A DNA stretch of 64,000 bases from CAYFVR01 sp046541515 (GTDB lineage: Bacteria > Desulfobacterota > Desulfobacteria > Desulfobacterales > Desulfococcaceae): contig JBKHDD010000008.1 of NCBI GenBank assembly GCA_046541515.1, positions 3,562 to 67,561 of the forward strand. Reading direction: 5' to 3'. How positions within the stretch are numbered: position 1 is the first letter of the stretch; every line of letters starts with the position of its first letter. Shown here piece by piece: positions 35,579-45,608 of the stretch. The notes beneath the pieces are model-generated. The model did no database searches. It was not told the DNA's origin and worked only from the letters and a program-made list of their open reading frames with translations. A program made the translations under genes and the position numbers.

Positions 35579-36791
35579 TTCTTTTCAAAAACTCGTCTCG
35601 AAATCCCCGCCTTGCCGTTTCTCGGATTCGGGCGCGGGGAAACGCCTTTGCGGAGGCGGATCGAACCGTTCCGGCGAACCCGGCCGCAACGGGCGGGGCA
35701 TGGCTCTGCTGGTCACCCTTTCCGTGGTCACCCTGCTCGTCGCCGGCGGCCTGGAGCTCAATCGCCAGGTTCGATTTTCGGTGGAGGCGGCGGCCCTGGC
35801 CCGAGACCGGCTGACCTTGTCGGAAATGGCCGCCGCCGGCGTTCACGCGGCCATGGCCATGCTGGTTCGGGACAAGGGCCAGAACGCCATCGACTCGGTG
35901 CAGGAAGACTGGGCGAGGCCCGAAAAGGTGGCGGAGGTGGTGTCGGCCTTTCCGTTTCCCCGGGGCAAGCTGACCGTGGACATCCAGGACGAGCGCGGAA
36001 AGATTCAGGTCAACGCCTTGGTCGATTTTCCAGAAGGCCGGAACTTCAACCTGCCCCAGAAAATCATGTGGGACCGGTTCTTGCCGCTGGTCATCGAGGA
36101 ACTCCAGAGCCGGCTGGAGGAAACCGGCGGGGAACCGCTCGGCGAGGAAACGGAGCCGGCCGCAATCGTCAACTCTCTGAAAGACTGGCTCGATTCCCGG
36201 GACGACGGGGCCACCACCGGGCTGACCGGGGCCGAAGCGGAGTATTACGAAGGGCTGGAACCGCCCTATTCGCCCAACGACGGCCCCTTCGTTCACATCG
36301 GAGAATTGACCCGGGTGAAAGGAATCACGCCGGAATTGTTTTACGGATTGGGAGACGAAACCGGCGGCCTGGCCGACTTCGTGACCGTTCACGGCATGGA
36401 ACGCGCCAATCGGCGGGTGGAACGCCGGGAATTTGCCTTTGACGGAAAAATCAACATCAACACGGCGCCGCTTCCCGTTCTGCTCGCCCTGATGCCTTCG
36501 GAAAATCCCGAATACGCCCTTTCGGTGTTCGAATACCGAAACGAAACCGAGGACGGCGAATTCATCCACGACCTCTCCAGTCCGACCTGGTACAAAAACG
36601 CGCCCGACGTGCCCGGCGACCTCGCCATCGACCCCAATCTAATCACGCTTTCCAGCGACATCTTCCGCGTAACCTCCTCCGCCGAACTCGACGGCGTCGA
36701 GCAGACGGTGGAAGCGGTGGTGCGGCGCGAACAGGCCGAATCGGGCAAATGGACTTGCAACGTGTTGAATTGGCGGGTAAACGGATCATGA
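35565..36791 (+). CDS. gspK: Type II secretion minor pseudopilin GspK
   Basis: This 408-residue protein has an unusually long leader of about 45 residues before the pilin-like helix G-M-A-L-L-V-T-L-S-V-V-T-L-L-V-A. No Glu is present at +5, which is normal for GspK. The large globular domain includes FDGKININTAPLPVLLALMP, a helix-hairpin-helix-like GspK signature. It caps the pseudopilus. An internal later start is possible, but the 5' overlap with gspJ favours this one. Confidence 0.92.
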   Translation: MPLNSSFQKLVSKSPPCRFSDSGAGKRLCGGGSNRSGEPGRNGRGMALLVTLSVVTLLVAGGLELNRQVRFSVEAAALARDRLTLSEMAAAGVHAAMAMLVRDKGQNAIDSVQEDWARPEKVAEVVSAFPFPRGKLTVDIQDERGKIQVNALVDFPEGRNFNLPQKIMWDRFLPLVIEELQSRLEETGGEPLGEETEPAAIVNSLKDWLDSRDDGATTGLTGAEAEYYEGLEPPYSPNDGPFVHIGELTRVKGITPELFYGLGDETGGLADFVTVHGMERANRRVERREFAFDGKININTAPLPVLLALMPSENPEYALSVFEYRNETEDGEFIHDLSSPTWYKNAPDVPGDLAIDPNLITLSSDIFRVTSSAELDGVEQTVEAVVRREQAESGKWTCNVLNWRVNGS

Positions 36792-38242
36792 ACCGAAAAA
36801 TCGTAGGACTCGATATCCGACCGGACGCCGTGGCGGCCGTGGTGCTGCGGGGCGGTCTCCGGGACCGGACCGTGGAAACCGCGGCGACGGTGCCGCTGAC
36901 GGCCGGGGCCAACGGCGAGGGCCTCCGCGACGCCCTGGCCCGTTTGCGGGAGCGGGTGGACATGCGCGACGCCCTGTGCGTCGCGGCCTTTCCCCCGGGA
37001 AACATCTCCTTCCGGAACCTCAAGGTGCCCTTTTCCAACGCGCGGAAAATCAGCCAAATCCTCCCCTTTGAAATCGAGCCCACCCTCCCCTACCCGGTGG
37101 AGGATCTGGTGCTGGACTTTCATCCGATGGGCCGGAACGGCGACGGCGGCACCGAAGTCTTCGCCCTGGCGGTGGAAAAAGACCGGCTGGCCGAATACCT
37201 GGCCGCCTTGAAATCGGCGGGGGTCGACCCCCATCGGGTTTCCGCCGGCGGCTACTCGGCCGCGCTCTGCGCCAAGGCGGCCGGAGCGGAAAGCGACGGG
37301 GAACCCGTGCTGGTGCTGGACGTGGGGGTCGAGGCGGCCACCCTGTTTCTGGTGATCGACGAGGACGTGCGGCTGGCCCGGGCCCTTCCCCTTCGGATCG
37401 GCCAACCGGTGACGGGGGCCGCCCTGGCCCGGTTTGTTCGGCAGACCCTGACCGCCTACGGAGACGAGATCCTGACGGACCGTTCCCCCGCCGCGCTGTT
37501 CCTTACCGGCGCGGGGTCGACGGACCCTTCCGGCGCGCTGACATCGACCCTTTCCGAGACTTTGCCCTGGCCGGTTCAACCGCTGGACCTCATGGGGGAC
37601 GGCCGGGGGCGGGTCGGGGCCGAGGACGGCGTGGCCTGGTCACCGTCCCAAATGAACGGCGCCCTGGCCCTGGCCCTGGCGGAAATTGACGGCAAAAACG
37701 GCCTCAACCTTCGTCGGGGGGCATTCGCCGCCCGGCACGACTGGTCGGCGCACCGCCGGACCTTTCTCGCCGCCGGGATTTTTCTGACGGTCATTCTGGC
37801 GCTTCTGGGTCTGCATCTCTACCTGGACACCTTCGCGCTGCAAAAACGGCTCGACCGCATCGACGCCCAGATCCACGACATTTTCCGGTCCACCTTTCCG
37901 GACGTTCAGCGAATCGTGGACCCGCTTCACCAGATGCGGGTGGCGATGGACGAGCTGGAATCGCCCCTGCCGGTGTCCGCCGACGGAGCGGGACTCCGAA
38001 CCATTGAACTGTTGAACCGGATCAGCGGGGGAATTCCCGAATCGGTGGACGTGGTGCTTACCCGAACGGTCGTCACGCCGGAAAACGTGCTGATTTCAGG
38101 CAATACCGACACCTTCAATTCGGTGGACGAAATCCAGAACAAACTTAACCGGCTGGAGCCCTTCCGGCGGGTCACCATCATCTCCACCGCCAAGGACGGA
38201 AACACCAACCGCATCCGGTTCAAAATGAAAGCCGATCTATGA
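36788..38242 (+). CDS. gspL: Type II secretion inner-membrane protein GspL
   Basis: This 484-residue protein has an N-terminal actin-like cytoplasmic domain (MNRKIVGLDIRPDAVAAVVLRGG...), one membrane segment (about residues 330-350, FLAAGIFLTVILALLGLHLYL) and a periplasmic domain. The cytoplasmic part binds GspE. It resembles PilM/GspL proteins. It overlaps both gspK and gspM by 4 bases, so the operon is tightly coupled. Confidence 0.9.
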   Translation: MNRKIVGLDIRPDAVAAVVLRGGLRDRTVETAATVPLTAGANGEGLRDALARLRERVDMRDALCVAAFPPGNISFRNLKVPFSNARKISQILPFEIEPTLPYPVEDLVLDFHPMGRNGDGGTEVFALAVEKDRLAEYLAALKSAGVDPHRVSAGGYSAALCAKAAGAESDGEPVLVLDVGVEAATLFLVIDEDVRLARALPLRIGQPVTGAALARFVRQTLTAYGDEILTDRSPAALFLTGAGSTDPSGALTSTLSETLPWPVQPLDLMGDGRGRVGAEDGVAWSPSQMNGALALALAEIDGKNGLNLRRGAFAARHDWSAHRRTFLAAGIFLTVILALLGLHLYLDTFALQKRLDRIDAQIHDIFRSTFPDVQRIVDPLHQMRVAMDELESPLPVSADGAGLRTIELLNRISGGIPESVDVVLTRTVVTPENVLISGNTDTFNSVDEIQNKLNRLEPFRRVTIISTAKDGNTNRIRFKMKADL

Positions 38243-38778
38243 AGAAATTCTGGAACCGACTCGCCAAGCGGGAACGATACGCGCTGATGGTCTGCGCGGC
38301 CTTCGTGGTTCTGTTCGTGGTGGTGCAGTTCGCCGTGACCCCTTTTCTGGACTGGCGAAACCGACTGCGGCGCACCCTGGCGGCCCAGTCCGCGGCGCTG
38401 GCGGAAATGCGGGAAATGGAAACCAAATACGCCGCCCGAAAGAGCCGGGCCGAGGCCTTCGCCCGGCAGTTCGCCCGACGGCCGAGGGATTTCAGCCTGT
38501 TCTCCTTTCTGGACGAACTGGCCGGCGGGGCGGGCATCAAAAACCACATCGCCTACATGAAACCCTCCAAATCCCAGGAACCGGACAGCCCCTACACGGT
38601 GTCCAAGGTGGAACTGAAGCTGGAGGGAATCAACCTGAAGCAGCTGACGCCCTACCTTCACCGCGTGGAGATGGAAAACGCCGACAAGATGGTCTTCGTC
38701 CGTCGAATGTCCATCACGCGCAAGGGAGACAAGGGCGTGATCGACGTCATCCTTCAGGTGGAAACCTATGAAACCTGA
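38239..38778 (+). CDS. gspM: Type II secretion inner-membrane protein GspM
   Basis: This 179-residue protein has one N-terminal membrane segment (LMVCAAFVVLFVVVQFAV, about residues 15-33) followed by coiled coil and a ferredoxin-like periplasmic domain. Assigned by topology and position behind gspL. It stabilises GspL in the inner membrane platform. Confidence 0.85.
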   Translation: MKKFWNRLAKRERYALMVCAAFVVLFVVVQFAVTPFLDWRNRLRRTLAAQSAALAEMREMETKYAARKSRAEAFARQFARRPRDFSLFSFLDELAGGAGIKNHIAYMKPSKSQEPDSPYTVSKVELKLEGINLKQLTPYLHRVEMENADKMVFVRRMSITRKGDKGVIDVILQVETYET

Positions 38779-38792
38779 AGGACCGTTCGTTC

Positions 38793-39635
38793 ATGGCTAA
38801 ATCCTGGGCGGCCTACGCCCTTTACGCACTTGTGCTGACGGGCGCGCTGCTCTACGCCCGCTTTCCCGCCGACGCGGTGGAACGTTATCTGGTGGACCGG
38901 GTCGCCCGGGCCGCGCCGGGGACCGAACTCGTCATCGGCAAACTCCGCCCCGCCCTGCCGCCGGGCCTGGTGCTGGAGCCGGTGGGCCTCGCCCGGGCCG
39001 AAACGCCCCTGTTGCGGCTGGACCGACTTCAACTGACGCCGGCCCTGCTTTCGCTTTTGGGCGACCGCCCCCGGACGGATGTGGACGCCCGCGGCCTGGG
39101 CGGCCGGGTGGAAGGGGAGCTGATCCTGGCCCGGACCGAAGACGCCGCGGCTCCCGAAGCCGCCGAAGCCGAATGGACGAATCTGGACCTCTCCGACCTG
39201 CCGTTTCTCCAGCAAATTTCGCCCCACGCGGTGACCGGGCTGCTGGACGGCGGCCTGACCTACGAGGCCGGGGAAGGCGAGGCGACCCTGACGATCCGCG
39301 ACGGCGGAGTGGTGTTCACCGAGCCCCTGTTCAACATTCCGGGGGTTTCCTTCGCGCGCATCCACGCCCGCCTTTCCCTGACCGGCGGCCGCACCCTGAC
39401 CCTGACCGAATGCACACTCGACGGGAACCAGGTGGACGGCAACCTATCCGGCACGTTGACCTTGGGCCGTCCGTTGGAATCCAGCAGCCTGAATCTGACG
39501 GGCGAACTGCGGCCCCATCCCGCCCTGCTTGCCGGCCTGGGAGACGGGGCGGCCATGTTGCTCCGCCAAAGACGGGGACCCATTCCGTTCGCCATCCGGG
39601 GACCGCTGGCGTCCCCCCGATTTTCCCTGAACTGA
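38793..39635 (+). CDS. gspN: Type II secretion protein GspN
   Basis: This 280-residue protein has an N-terminal membrane segment (YALYALVLTGALLYARFP) and the GspN-type beta-repeat body (LVIGKLRPALPPGLVLEPVGLA...). GspN is found in a subset of systems, notably in deltaproteobacteria. Its exact role is unclear. It sits between gspM and gspC. Confidence 0.8.
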   Translation: MAKSWAAYALYALVLTGALLYARFPADAVERYLVDRVARAAPGTELVIGKLRPALPPGLVLEPVGLARAETPLLRLDRLQLTPALLSLLGDRPRTDVDARGLGGRVEGELILARTEDAAAPEAAEAEWTNLDLSDLPFLQQISPHAVTGLLDGGLTYEAGEGEATLTIRDGGVVFTEPLFNIPGVSFARIHARLSLTGGRTLTLTECTLDGNQVDGNLSGTLTLGRPLESSSLNLTGELRPHPALLAGLGDGAAMLLRQRRGPIPFAIRGPLASPRFSLN

Positions 39636-39645
39636 GGAGCACGCC

Positions 39646-40551
39646 ATGTTCGGCCTGCGATACGCCGCCGCGGCTTTAAACATTTTGTTTCTGACCGCCG
39701 CGGTCTACCTCGGCGTCACCGCTTTTTACAAAACCGTAACGGCCCGGATGGAAACCGGAGAAACGTTTCGAACGGGCACGGCGACCGCCGACCGCCCCAC
39801 GGAAACCGCCGCCCAGCCCCTGGCCCATTACGCCGCCATCGCGGACCGCAACCTGTTCAAGACCGGCGACGCCTCCGCGCCCCCCAAGGCCGAGGAGACG
39901 AAGCCGGAACCGCCGTCCGCGGAGCCCCTCCAGGAAACCCAGTTGCGACTGAAACTTTGGGGCACCGTGACCGGCGACGGCGACGGGGATCGGACCTACG
40001 CGGTCATCGAGGAGCCCCGCAAACGGGAGCAGAACCTTTTCCGAATCGGCGACACTCTGGAAGGCGCCAAAGTCAAGGAGATTCTGCGCGAGCAGGTGAT
40101 TCTGACGGTGAACGGCCAGGACGAGGTTCTCCGGATGGCGGAATCCCCCGGCGCGAGTCGTTCGTTTGCCGCCTACGCGCCGCCGGAGACGAGTCCCTCC
40201 ACCCCCTTCGACGGAGAGGGCGGCGGCAATTCCCGCCGGGTGAACCTGAGCCGGGCAGAGATGGAATCGGCCATGGACAACGTCAACAGTCTGATGCGCC
40301 AGGCCCGGATTCGGCCCCACTTCCGCAACGGCAAGCCCGACGGCCTGACCCTCTCCCGGGTCCGGCGCGACTCCATCTTCACCCGCCTGGGACTGCGCAG
40401 CGGCGACATCATCACCGGGGTTGACGGACAGTCCATCCAATCGGTAGACGACGCTCTGAAATTTTACAACAGCCTCAAGTCGGCCTCCAATCTGAACCTC
40501 CAGATCCGGCGGCGGGGCCAGACCCAGACCCTTCAGTATGCCATCGAATAA
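39646..40551 (+). CDS. gspC: Type II secretion protein GspC with PDZ domain
   Basis: This 301-residue protein has a membrane anchor (about residues 7-27), an HR domain including IADRNLFKTGD...LKLWGTVTGDG, and a C-terminal PDZ domain. The PDZ domain has SRVRRDSIFTRLGLRSGD and VDGQSIQSVDDALKFY. It links the inner platform to the secretin. It lies directly before gspD. Confidence 0.93.
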   Translation: MFGLRYAAAALNILFLTAAVYLGVTAFYKTVTARMETGETFRTGTATADRPTETAAQPLAHYAAIADRNLFKTGDASAPPKAEETKPEPPSAEPLQETQLRLKLWGTVTGDGDGDRTYAVIEEPRKREQNLFRIGDTLEGAKVKEILREQVILTVNGQDEVLRMAESPGASRSFAAYAPPETSPSTPFDGEGGGNSRRVNLSRAEMESAMDNVNSLMRQARIRPHFRNGKPDGLTLSRVRRDSIFTRLGLRSGDIITGVDGQSIQSVDDALKFYNSLKSASNLNLQIRRRGQTQTLQYAIE

Positions 40552-40585
40552 CGGCTGCCCCGCGAAAGGAGGCATTCGGCCCGAC

Positions 40586-42631
40586 ATGCCAGCTTTAACC
40601 GAACTCCGGTCCCTTTTGACGCGAAAACCCCTGGTCGCGGCGGTATCGCTTTTTTTTCTGACCGCCCTGACGCCCGCCACTTCGGCCGCCCAAAACGGGG
40701 ACCCGAACGGCGCGGAACGCTACGTCTCCATCGACTTCAACGACGTGGACATCAACGTCTTCATCAAATTCATCAGCGAACTGACCCAGCGGAACTTCAT
40801 CGTGGACCGGCGGGTGCAGGGCAAGGTGACGATTATTTCGCCGTCCAAAATATCGGTGGACGAGGCCTACCGGGTCTTCGAGTCGGTGCTGGAGGTCCAC
40901 GGCTTCACCACCGTCCGATCCGGCGAGGTGACCAAGGTGGTGCCCGCCCCGGACGCCCGGACCAAAAGCATCGAAACCCTGCTGCAGGAAGAGGCCCTCT
41001 CTCCCAGCGACAAAATCGTCACCCAGCTCATGCCCCTCCGATACGCCGACCCCGACGAACTCAAGCGGCTCTTCGCTCCGCTGGTCTCCAAAAGCAGCGT
41101 GGTGCTGGCCTATCCGCCCACCAACATGCTGATCATCACCGACGTTTATTCCAACATCAAGCGGCTGATGGGCATCCTCAAGGTCATCGACGTGCCCGGA
41201 ATCGGACGGGAAATCACGGTGGTCCCGCTTGAAAACGGAAACGCGGCCGAGATGGTCCGGCTTCTCGATTCCGTGTTCCAGCAGACCCGGCAGGCCAAGG
41301 GCGCCCAGGGGCAGACCGCGGCGCCCACCGTGGAAAGCCCGGCCAAATTCGTCGCCGACGAACGGACCAACAGCCTGATCATCGTGGCCAGCGAGGACGA
41401 CACCGGAAAGATCCGGAAGCTGGTGAATCGGCTGGACGACGAAATCCCCCGGGGCAAGGAGAAAATCCACGTCTATTACCTGGAGCACGCCACCGCGGAG
41501 GAGCTGGCCGAAACGCTGCAATCCCTCTCCGGCAGGCAGGCGGCGGCCCAGGAAGGCGGGAAAAAGACCGATCCGATCGTTTCGGAGTCGGTCAAAATCA
41601 CCGCGGACAAGCCGACCAACAGTCTCATCATCATGGCGGAGCGGGACGAATACGTCGTCATCGAGGAAATCATCCAAAAGCTGGACGTGCCCCGGGCCAT
41701 GGTCTACATCGAATCCCTTTTGATGGAAGTGGACGTCAACAACGGCTTCGGGCTGGGCACCGAGTGGATCGCCGGCGGAAAAGTGGAATACGGAAGCGAC
41801 CGGGACGCCTGGCTGGGCGGCGGTTTTTCCGGCGGCGGAGACAACGCCTTTTCCAACCTTTCCGGGATCGGCGCCGCCGCGGCCGCCGGCGGGACGGCGT
41901 TGCTGCCCCAGGGCTTCAGCATGGGCATATTCGGCGAGAGCATTGAAATCGGCGGAGTCACCTTTCAAAATCTCGGCGCCCTGGCCCAGGCCTTCCGGCG
42001 GGACACCAGCACCCACATCCTCTCCACGCCGCAGCTTTTGACCACCGACAACGAAGAAGCCTTCATCAACGTGGGAAAAAACGTTCCGTTCCAGACCCGA
42101 ACCGGAACCACGTCCACATCCGAAGTTTACAACACCTTCGAATACCGGGACGTGGGCATCACCCTGAAAGTCACCCCCCAGGTGAGCAAGGACCGACTGA
42201 TCCGGCTCACCCTCGAACAGACCCTCACCGCCCTGGACTCCGCGTCCAACACCGGCAGCGCCGAACGCCCCACCACGTTCAAGCGGGAGGTCAACACCAC
42301 GGTCATCGTCCGGAACGGCCACACGGTCGTCCTTGGCGGACTCATCGACGACAGCTTTTCGGAGTCGGAAAACCGGATTCCCTGCCTGGGCGACATTCCG
42401 GGGCTGGGCTGGGCTTTCCGCAGCCTCAACCGGGGGCGGCAAAAGACCAACCTCTACATCTTCCTGACGCCCCACGTGGTGCGGAACGAGGCGGAAGCCG
42501 CGGCGATCTATCAGGAAAAGCGGGAGGAGATCGACCGGCACGAAACCGACGACTCGATCAAACTGTACAGAGATCGAAAACCTTCGGCCTTCGAGGACAT
42601 TCCCACGTTGCCGGAACTGATGGAGCAGTAA
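40586..42631 (+). CDS. gspD: Type II secretion outer-membrane secretin GspD
   Basis: This 681-residue protein has a signal peptide (LVAAVSLFFLTALTPATSAA), N0-N3 periplasmic domains and the secretin domain. The N domains include YVSIDFNDVDINVFIKFISE, and the secretin domain ends VVLGGLIDDSFSESENRIPCLGDIPGLGWAF. It forms the outer-membrane channel. I chose the ATG at 40586 because the signal peptide follows. AAAGGAGG lies 13 bases upstream; an in-frame ATG at 40538, inside the end of gspC, is possible. No pilotin gene is visible nearby. Confidence 0.95.
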   Translation: MPALTELRSLLTRKPLVAAVSLFFLTALTPATSAAQNGDPNGAERYVSIDFNDVDINVFIKFISELTQRNFIVDRRVQGKVTIISPSKISVDEAYRVFESVLEVHGFTTVRSGEVTKVVPAPDARTKSIETLLQEEALSPSDKIVTQLMPLRYADPDELKRLFAPLVSKSSVVLAYPPTNMLIITDVYSNIKRLMGILKVIDVPGIGREITVVPLENGNAAEMVRLLDSVFQQTRQAKGAQGQTAAPTVESPAKFVADERTNSLIIVASEDDTGKIRKLVNRLDDEIPRGKEKIHVYYLEHATAEELAETLQSLSGRQAAAQEGGKKTDPIVSESVKITADKPTNSLIIMAERDEYVVIEEIIQKLDVPRAMVYIESLLMEVDVNNGFGLGTEWIAGGKVEYGSDRDAWLGGGFSGGGDNAFSNLSGIGAAAAAGGTALLPQGFSMGIFGESIEIGGVTFQNLGALAQAFRRDTSTHILSTPQLLTTDNEEAFINVGKNVPFQTRTGTTSTSEVYNTFEYRDVGITLKVTPQVSKDRLIRLTLEQTLTALDSASNTGSAERPTTFKREVNTTVIVRNGHTVVLGGLIDDSFSESENRIPCLGDIPGLGWAFRSLNRGRQKTNLYIFLTPHVVRNEAEAAAIYQEKREEIDRHETDDSIKLYRDRKPSAFEDIPTLPELMEQ

Positions 42632-42643
42632 GGAGGCGATTTC

Positions 42644-44395
42644 TTGACCGCGGCCATTTCCCACTCCCTGACCGACATCCTGCGGGAAAAGGCGGGCCTC
42701 TCCGACGAAGCGGTGGAGGAGGCCCGTCGCATCCGGGCGGAAAAGGGCGGCGCCATCGGCGAAATCCTTCTTCGCCGGAAATTCGTCACCGAGGCGCAGC
42801 TTCTGGAGGCGCTGTCGGAGCTGTACGACCTGCCCTTCTGGCCCCAGCTTCCCATGAGCCAGATGGAGTCGGACATCATCCGGAAGGTGCCCATCCAGTT
42901 TTTGAAGCGGTACGCGATGGTTCCCTTTCCGCGCCAAAAGCCGGCCGGCGGCGAAAGCGAGAAGATCGAGGGGGCGCCCGAGGCGGGCGGCCCGCGGGAC
43001 ATGGTGATCGCCGTGAACAACCCGTCGGCGCTTCAGCCGCTGGACGACCTGATCCGGCTGATCGACGCGGACGAAGTGGAGGTGGTGCTGGCCTACCGGG
43101 ACGCCATCCTCAGCGCCATCAACATCTCCTACGACATGAACCGGGACTCGGCGGAACAGCTCGTCCAGGACATGGAGGACGACGAGTCGCTGATCCTTCA
43201 GGACCTGGACGCCTCCGCCGACCTGCTGGACGACACTTCCGACGCGCCGATCATCAAGCTGGTCAACCACATCATCTCCCAGGCGGCCAAGGCGCGGGCC
43301 AGCGACATCCACATCGAGCCGTACAAGGAGAGCTTCAAGGTCCGCTACCGGGTGGACGGCATTCTCTACGACCTGCTGACGCCGCCCAAGGCCATCCAGG
43401 CCGCCCTGATTTCCCGCATCAAGGTCATGGCCAACATGAACATCGCCGAAAAGCGGCTGCCCCAGGACGGCCGTCTTCAGGTGAAAATCGGCGACCAGGA
43501 CATCGACGTCCGAATCTCCACCCTCCCCACGGCCTTCGGCGAGCGGGTGGTGCTTCGGCTGCTCAACAAAACGGCGTCGCTGCTCGACTTGTCCGAGCTG
43601 GGCATGGCGCCCGACCGGCTGGACCAGCTCAGGCGACTGGTGACCTCCCCCAACGGCATCATCCTGGTGACCGGTCCCACCGGCAGCGGAAAAACCACGA
43701 CGCTGTACGCCGTCCTCCAGTCCATCAACAAGCCGGAGATCAACATCATCACCATCGAAGACCCGGTGGAGTACCAGATTCCCGGCATCAGCCAGATTCA
43801 GGTGAACCCCAAGATCGAGCTGACCTTCGCCCGGGGGCTGCGCTCCATCGTCCGCCAGGATCCGGACGTGATTCTCGTGGGCGAAATCCGGGATCGGGAA
43901 ACGGCGGAAATCGCCGTCCAGTCGGCCCTCACCGGCCACCTGGTCTTCTCCACCCTCCACACCAACGACTCCGCCAGCGCCATCACCCGGCTGGTGGACA
44001 TCGGCGTGGAACCCTTTTTGATCTCCTCCTCGGTGCTGGCGGTGGCGGCCCAGCGGCTGGTTCGAGTGCTCTGCGGCCAGTGCAAGGAGCGCTACGATCC
44101 GGAGCCGGCCATGCTGGAAGGCATCGGCATCACCCCGGAAGAGGCCGCGAACCATACCATCTACCGGTCCCAGGGTTGCGCCCACTGCTTTCACACCGGC
44201 TATCGAGGCCGAATGTCCATCATCGAGATCATGGAGATGAACGAGAAACTCAAGGGGGTCATCCTCAAGACCTACGACTCCAACGTGATCAAGTCCGCGG
44301 CCAAAGGCATGATCACGCTTCGAAAGGACGGCGTTTTGAAAATTCTGAAGGGGCTGACCACCATCGAAGAGGTGGTGCGGGTGACCCAGCAATGA
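42644..44395 (+). CDS. gspE: Type II secretion ATPase GspE
   Basis: This 583-residue ATPase starts at a TTG, with AGGAGG 7 bases upstream deciding the start. It has an N-terminal GspL-binding domain and Walker A GPTGSGKTTT (near residue 344). The Asp box is RGLRSIVRQDPDVILVGEIRD, and the zinc four-cysteine element is CGQC...GCAHC. It drives pseudopilus assembly from the cytoplasm. It overlaps the TPR gene by 4 bases. Confidence 0.96.
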   Translation: MTAAISHSLTDILREKAGLSDEAVEEARRIRAEKGGAIGEILLRRKFVTEAQLLEALSELYDLPFWPQLPMSQMESDIIRKVPIQFLKRYAMVPFPRQKPAGGESEKIEGAPEAGGPRDMVIAVNNPSALQPLDDLIRLIDADEVEVVLAYRDAILSAINISYDMNRDSAEQLVQDMEDDESLILQDLDASADLLDDTSDAPIIKLVNHIISQAAKARASDIHIEPYKESFKVRYRVDGILYDLLTPPKAIQAALISRIKVMANMNIAEKRLPQDGRLQVKIGDQDIDVRISTLPTAFGERVVLRLLNKTASLLDLSELGMAPDRLDQLRRLVTSPNGIILVTGPTGSGKTTTLYAVLQSINKPEINIITIEDPVEYQIPGISQIQVNPKIELTFARGLRSIVRQDPDVILVGEIRDRETAEIAVQSALTGHLVFSTLHTNDSASAITRLVDIGVEPFLISSSVLAVAAQRLVRVLCGQCKERYDPEPAMLEGIGITPEEAANHTIYRSQGCAHCFHTGYRGRMSIIEIMEMNEKLKGVILKTYDSNVIKSAAKGMITLRKDGVLKILKGLTTIEEVVRVTQQ

Positions 44396-45420
44396 TCCGG
44401 ATCGGGTTTGGGGCGGTTTTCCGGAAGCGATCCGCAAAAAGGCCGATCCCGGGTTGGGACGGCCTTTTTCTTGGGACAATTCTGGCGCTTTTGGCGACGT
44501 CCTTCCCGAACGCCGGATCGGCGGCCGGGGCGGAGGAACGCCCCGGCGGGTCGGCGCTGACCATTTCCGCCGACGCCCAGCTCGAATTCGCCCGGTCCTA
44601 CCTGGCCGAGGAGCGGTACGCCGACGGGATTCGGGAGCTGGAGCGGTTCATCCATTTCTTCCCGGAAGATTCCCGGGTTCTCGACGCCCGGTACGGGGTC
44701 GGCTGGGCCCGTCTTCGGGCGGGAGAACCGGAACGGGCCGCCGAGGTTCTGGAAGCGGTGGCCGCAGAGATTGGCCCCGGTTTGCTTTCCCCCTCCGACA
44801 CGACCGTCCGCGCCCATTTCACCCTGGCGACGGCCCACGTTCGGATGGGGGAACCGGGGCGGGCGGTGGCGGTTCTCCAAAACCTGGTGGCGGTGACCGA
44901 GAATCCCGAAATCCGGGACGCCGCCTTTTACCGGATGGGCTGGACCTACCTGGAGGCCGAGGCGTGGCGGCCGGCCCGGCTGGCCTTCGGCAACGTCCGT
45001 CCGGAGAATCAAGAATCCTTCCGGCTGCCGGAGCTGGCGGAGAAAATGGCGACGCTGCCGGAACTTCCCCAAAAATCGCCGGTGCTGGCCGGTTCCCTGG
45101 CGGCGGTTCCCGGAGCGGGGTATCTCTATATGGGCCGAAACCAGGACGCCCTCGTCGCCTTCCTGCTGAACGGGGCCCTTGGGCTGGCCGCGTGGGAAGC
45201 CTTCGACGGGGGAAACGAGGCGCTGGGCGGCCTGCTTTCCGCGGTCGGCGTCGGGTTTTACGTCGGGAGCATTTACGGCAGCGTTTCCGCCGCCCACAAA
45301 TTCAATCGGGACCAGACCCGGGATTTCCTGGATCGACTCAAAGACCAGGTGGGCGCGGGCCTGTCCCGTGGACCGGACGGCGAAACGCGGATCGGGCTGG
45401 GAATTTCCGGGACCTTTTGA
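44392..45420 (+). CDS. TPR-containing exported/membrane protein of the type II secretion operon
   Basis: This 342-residue protein starts in the gspE stop (ATGA), so it is the last gene of the operon. A signal-like segment (about residues 25-45) precedes TPR-like repeats (FARSYLAEERYADGIRELERF, ARYGVGWARLRAGEPERA, FYRMGWTYLEAEAW). The C-terminal third has hydrophobic stretches with VPGAGYLYMGRNQDALVAF, similar to small membrane domains such as DUF5683. It might assist secretion or handle an exported substrate. The function is not known. Confidence 0.75.
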   Translation: MIRIGFGAVFRKRSAKRPIPGWDGLFLGTILALLATSFPNAGSAAGAEERPGGSALTISADAQLEFARSYLAEERYADGIRELERFIHFFPEDSRVLDARYGVGWARLRAGEPERAAEVLEAVAAEIGPGLLSPSDTTVRAHFTLATAHVRMGEPGRAVAVLQNLVAVTENPEIRDAAFYRMGWTYLEAEAWRPARLAFGNVRPENQESFRLPELAEKMATLPELPQKSPVLAGSLAAVPGAGYLYMGRNQDALVAFLLNGALGLAAWEAFDGGNEALGGLLSAVGVGFYVGSIYGSVSAAHKFNRDQTRDFLDRLKDQVGAGLSRGPDGETRIGLGISGTF

Positions 45421-45608
45421 AGGCGGCCGGAAAGTCGAAACACGGACCGCTCATCCGGCGGGCCACCTCCCTTGCCGAACCGGCATGCTCGCCGAAATTG
45501 AGCGGGCCACTCGGAGAAAGGTTCGTCCCGCTTTTATCCGGCGCCGCCACTCCTCTTGGGTTCCCAATCGCGACAATTTGCCCGCCATCCAGGCGGGCCC
45601 AGACCTCA

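Noticed and set aside
40595..44479. Very long minus-strand open frame (1294 codons) opposite gspD and gspE
   Set aside because: It is a high-GC antisense shadow with a Gly/His/Arg/Asp-rich composition and no domain. Both plus-strand genes have complete conserved motifs.
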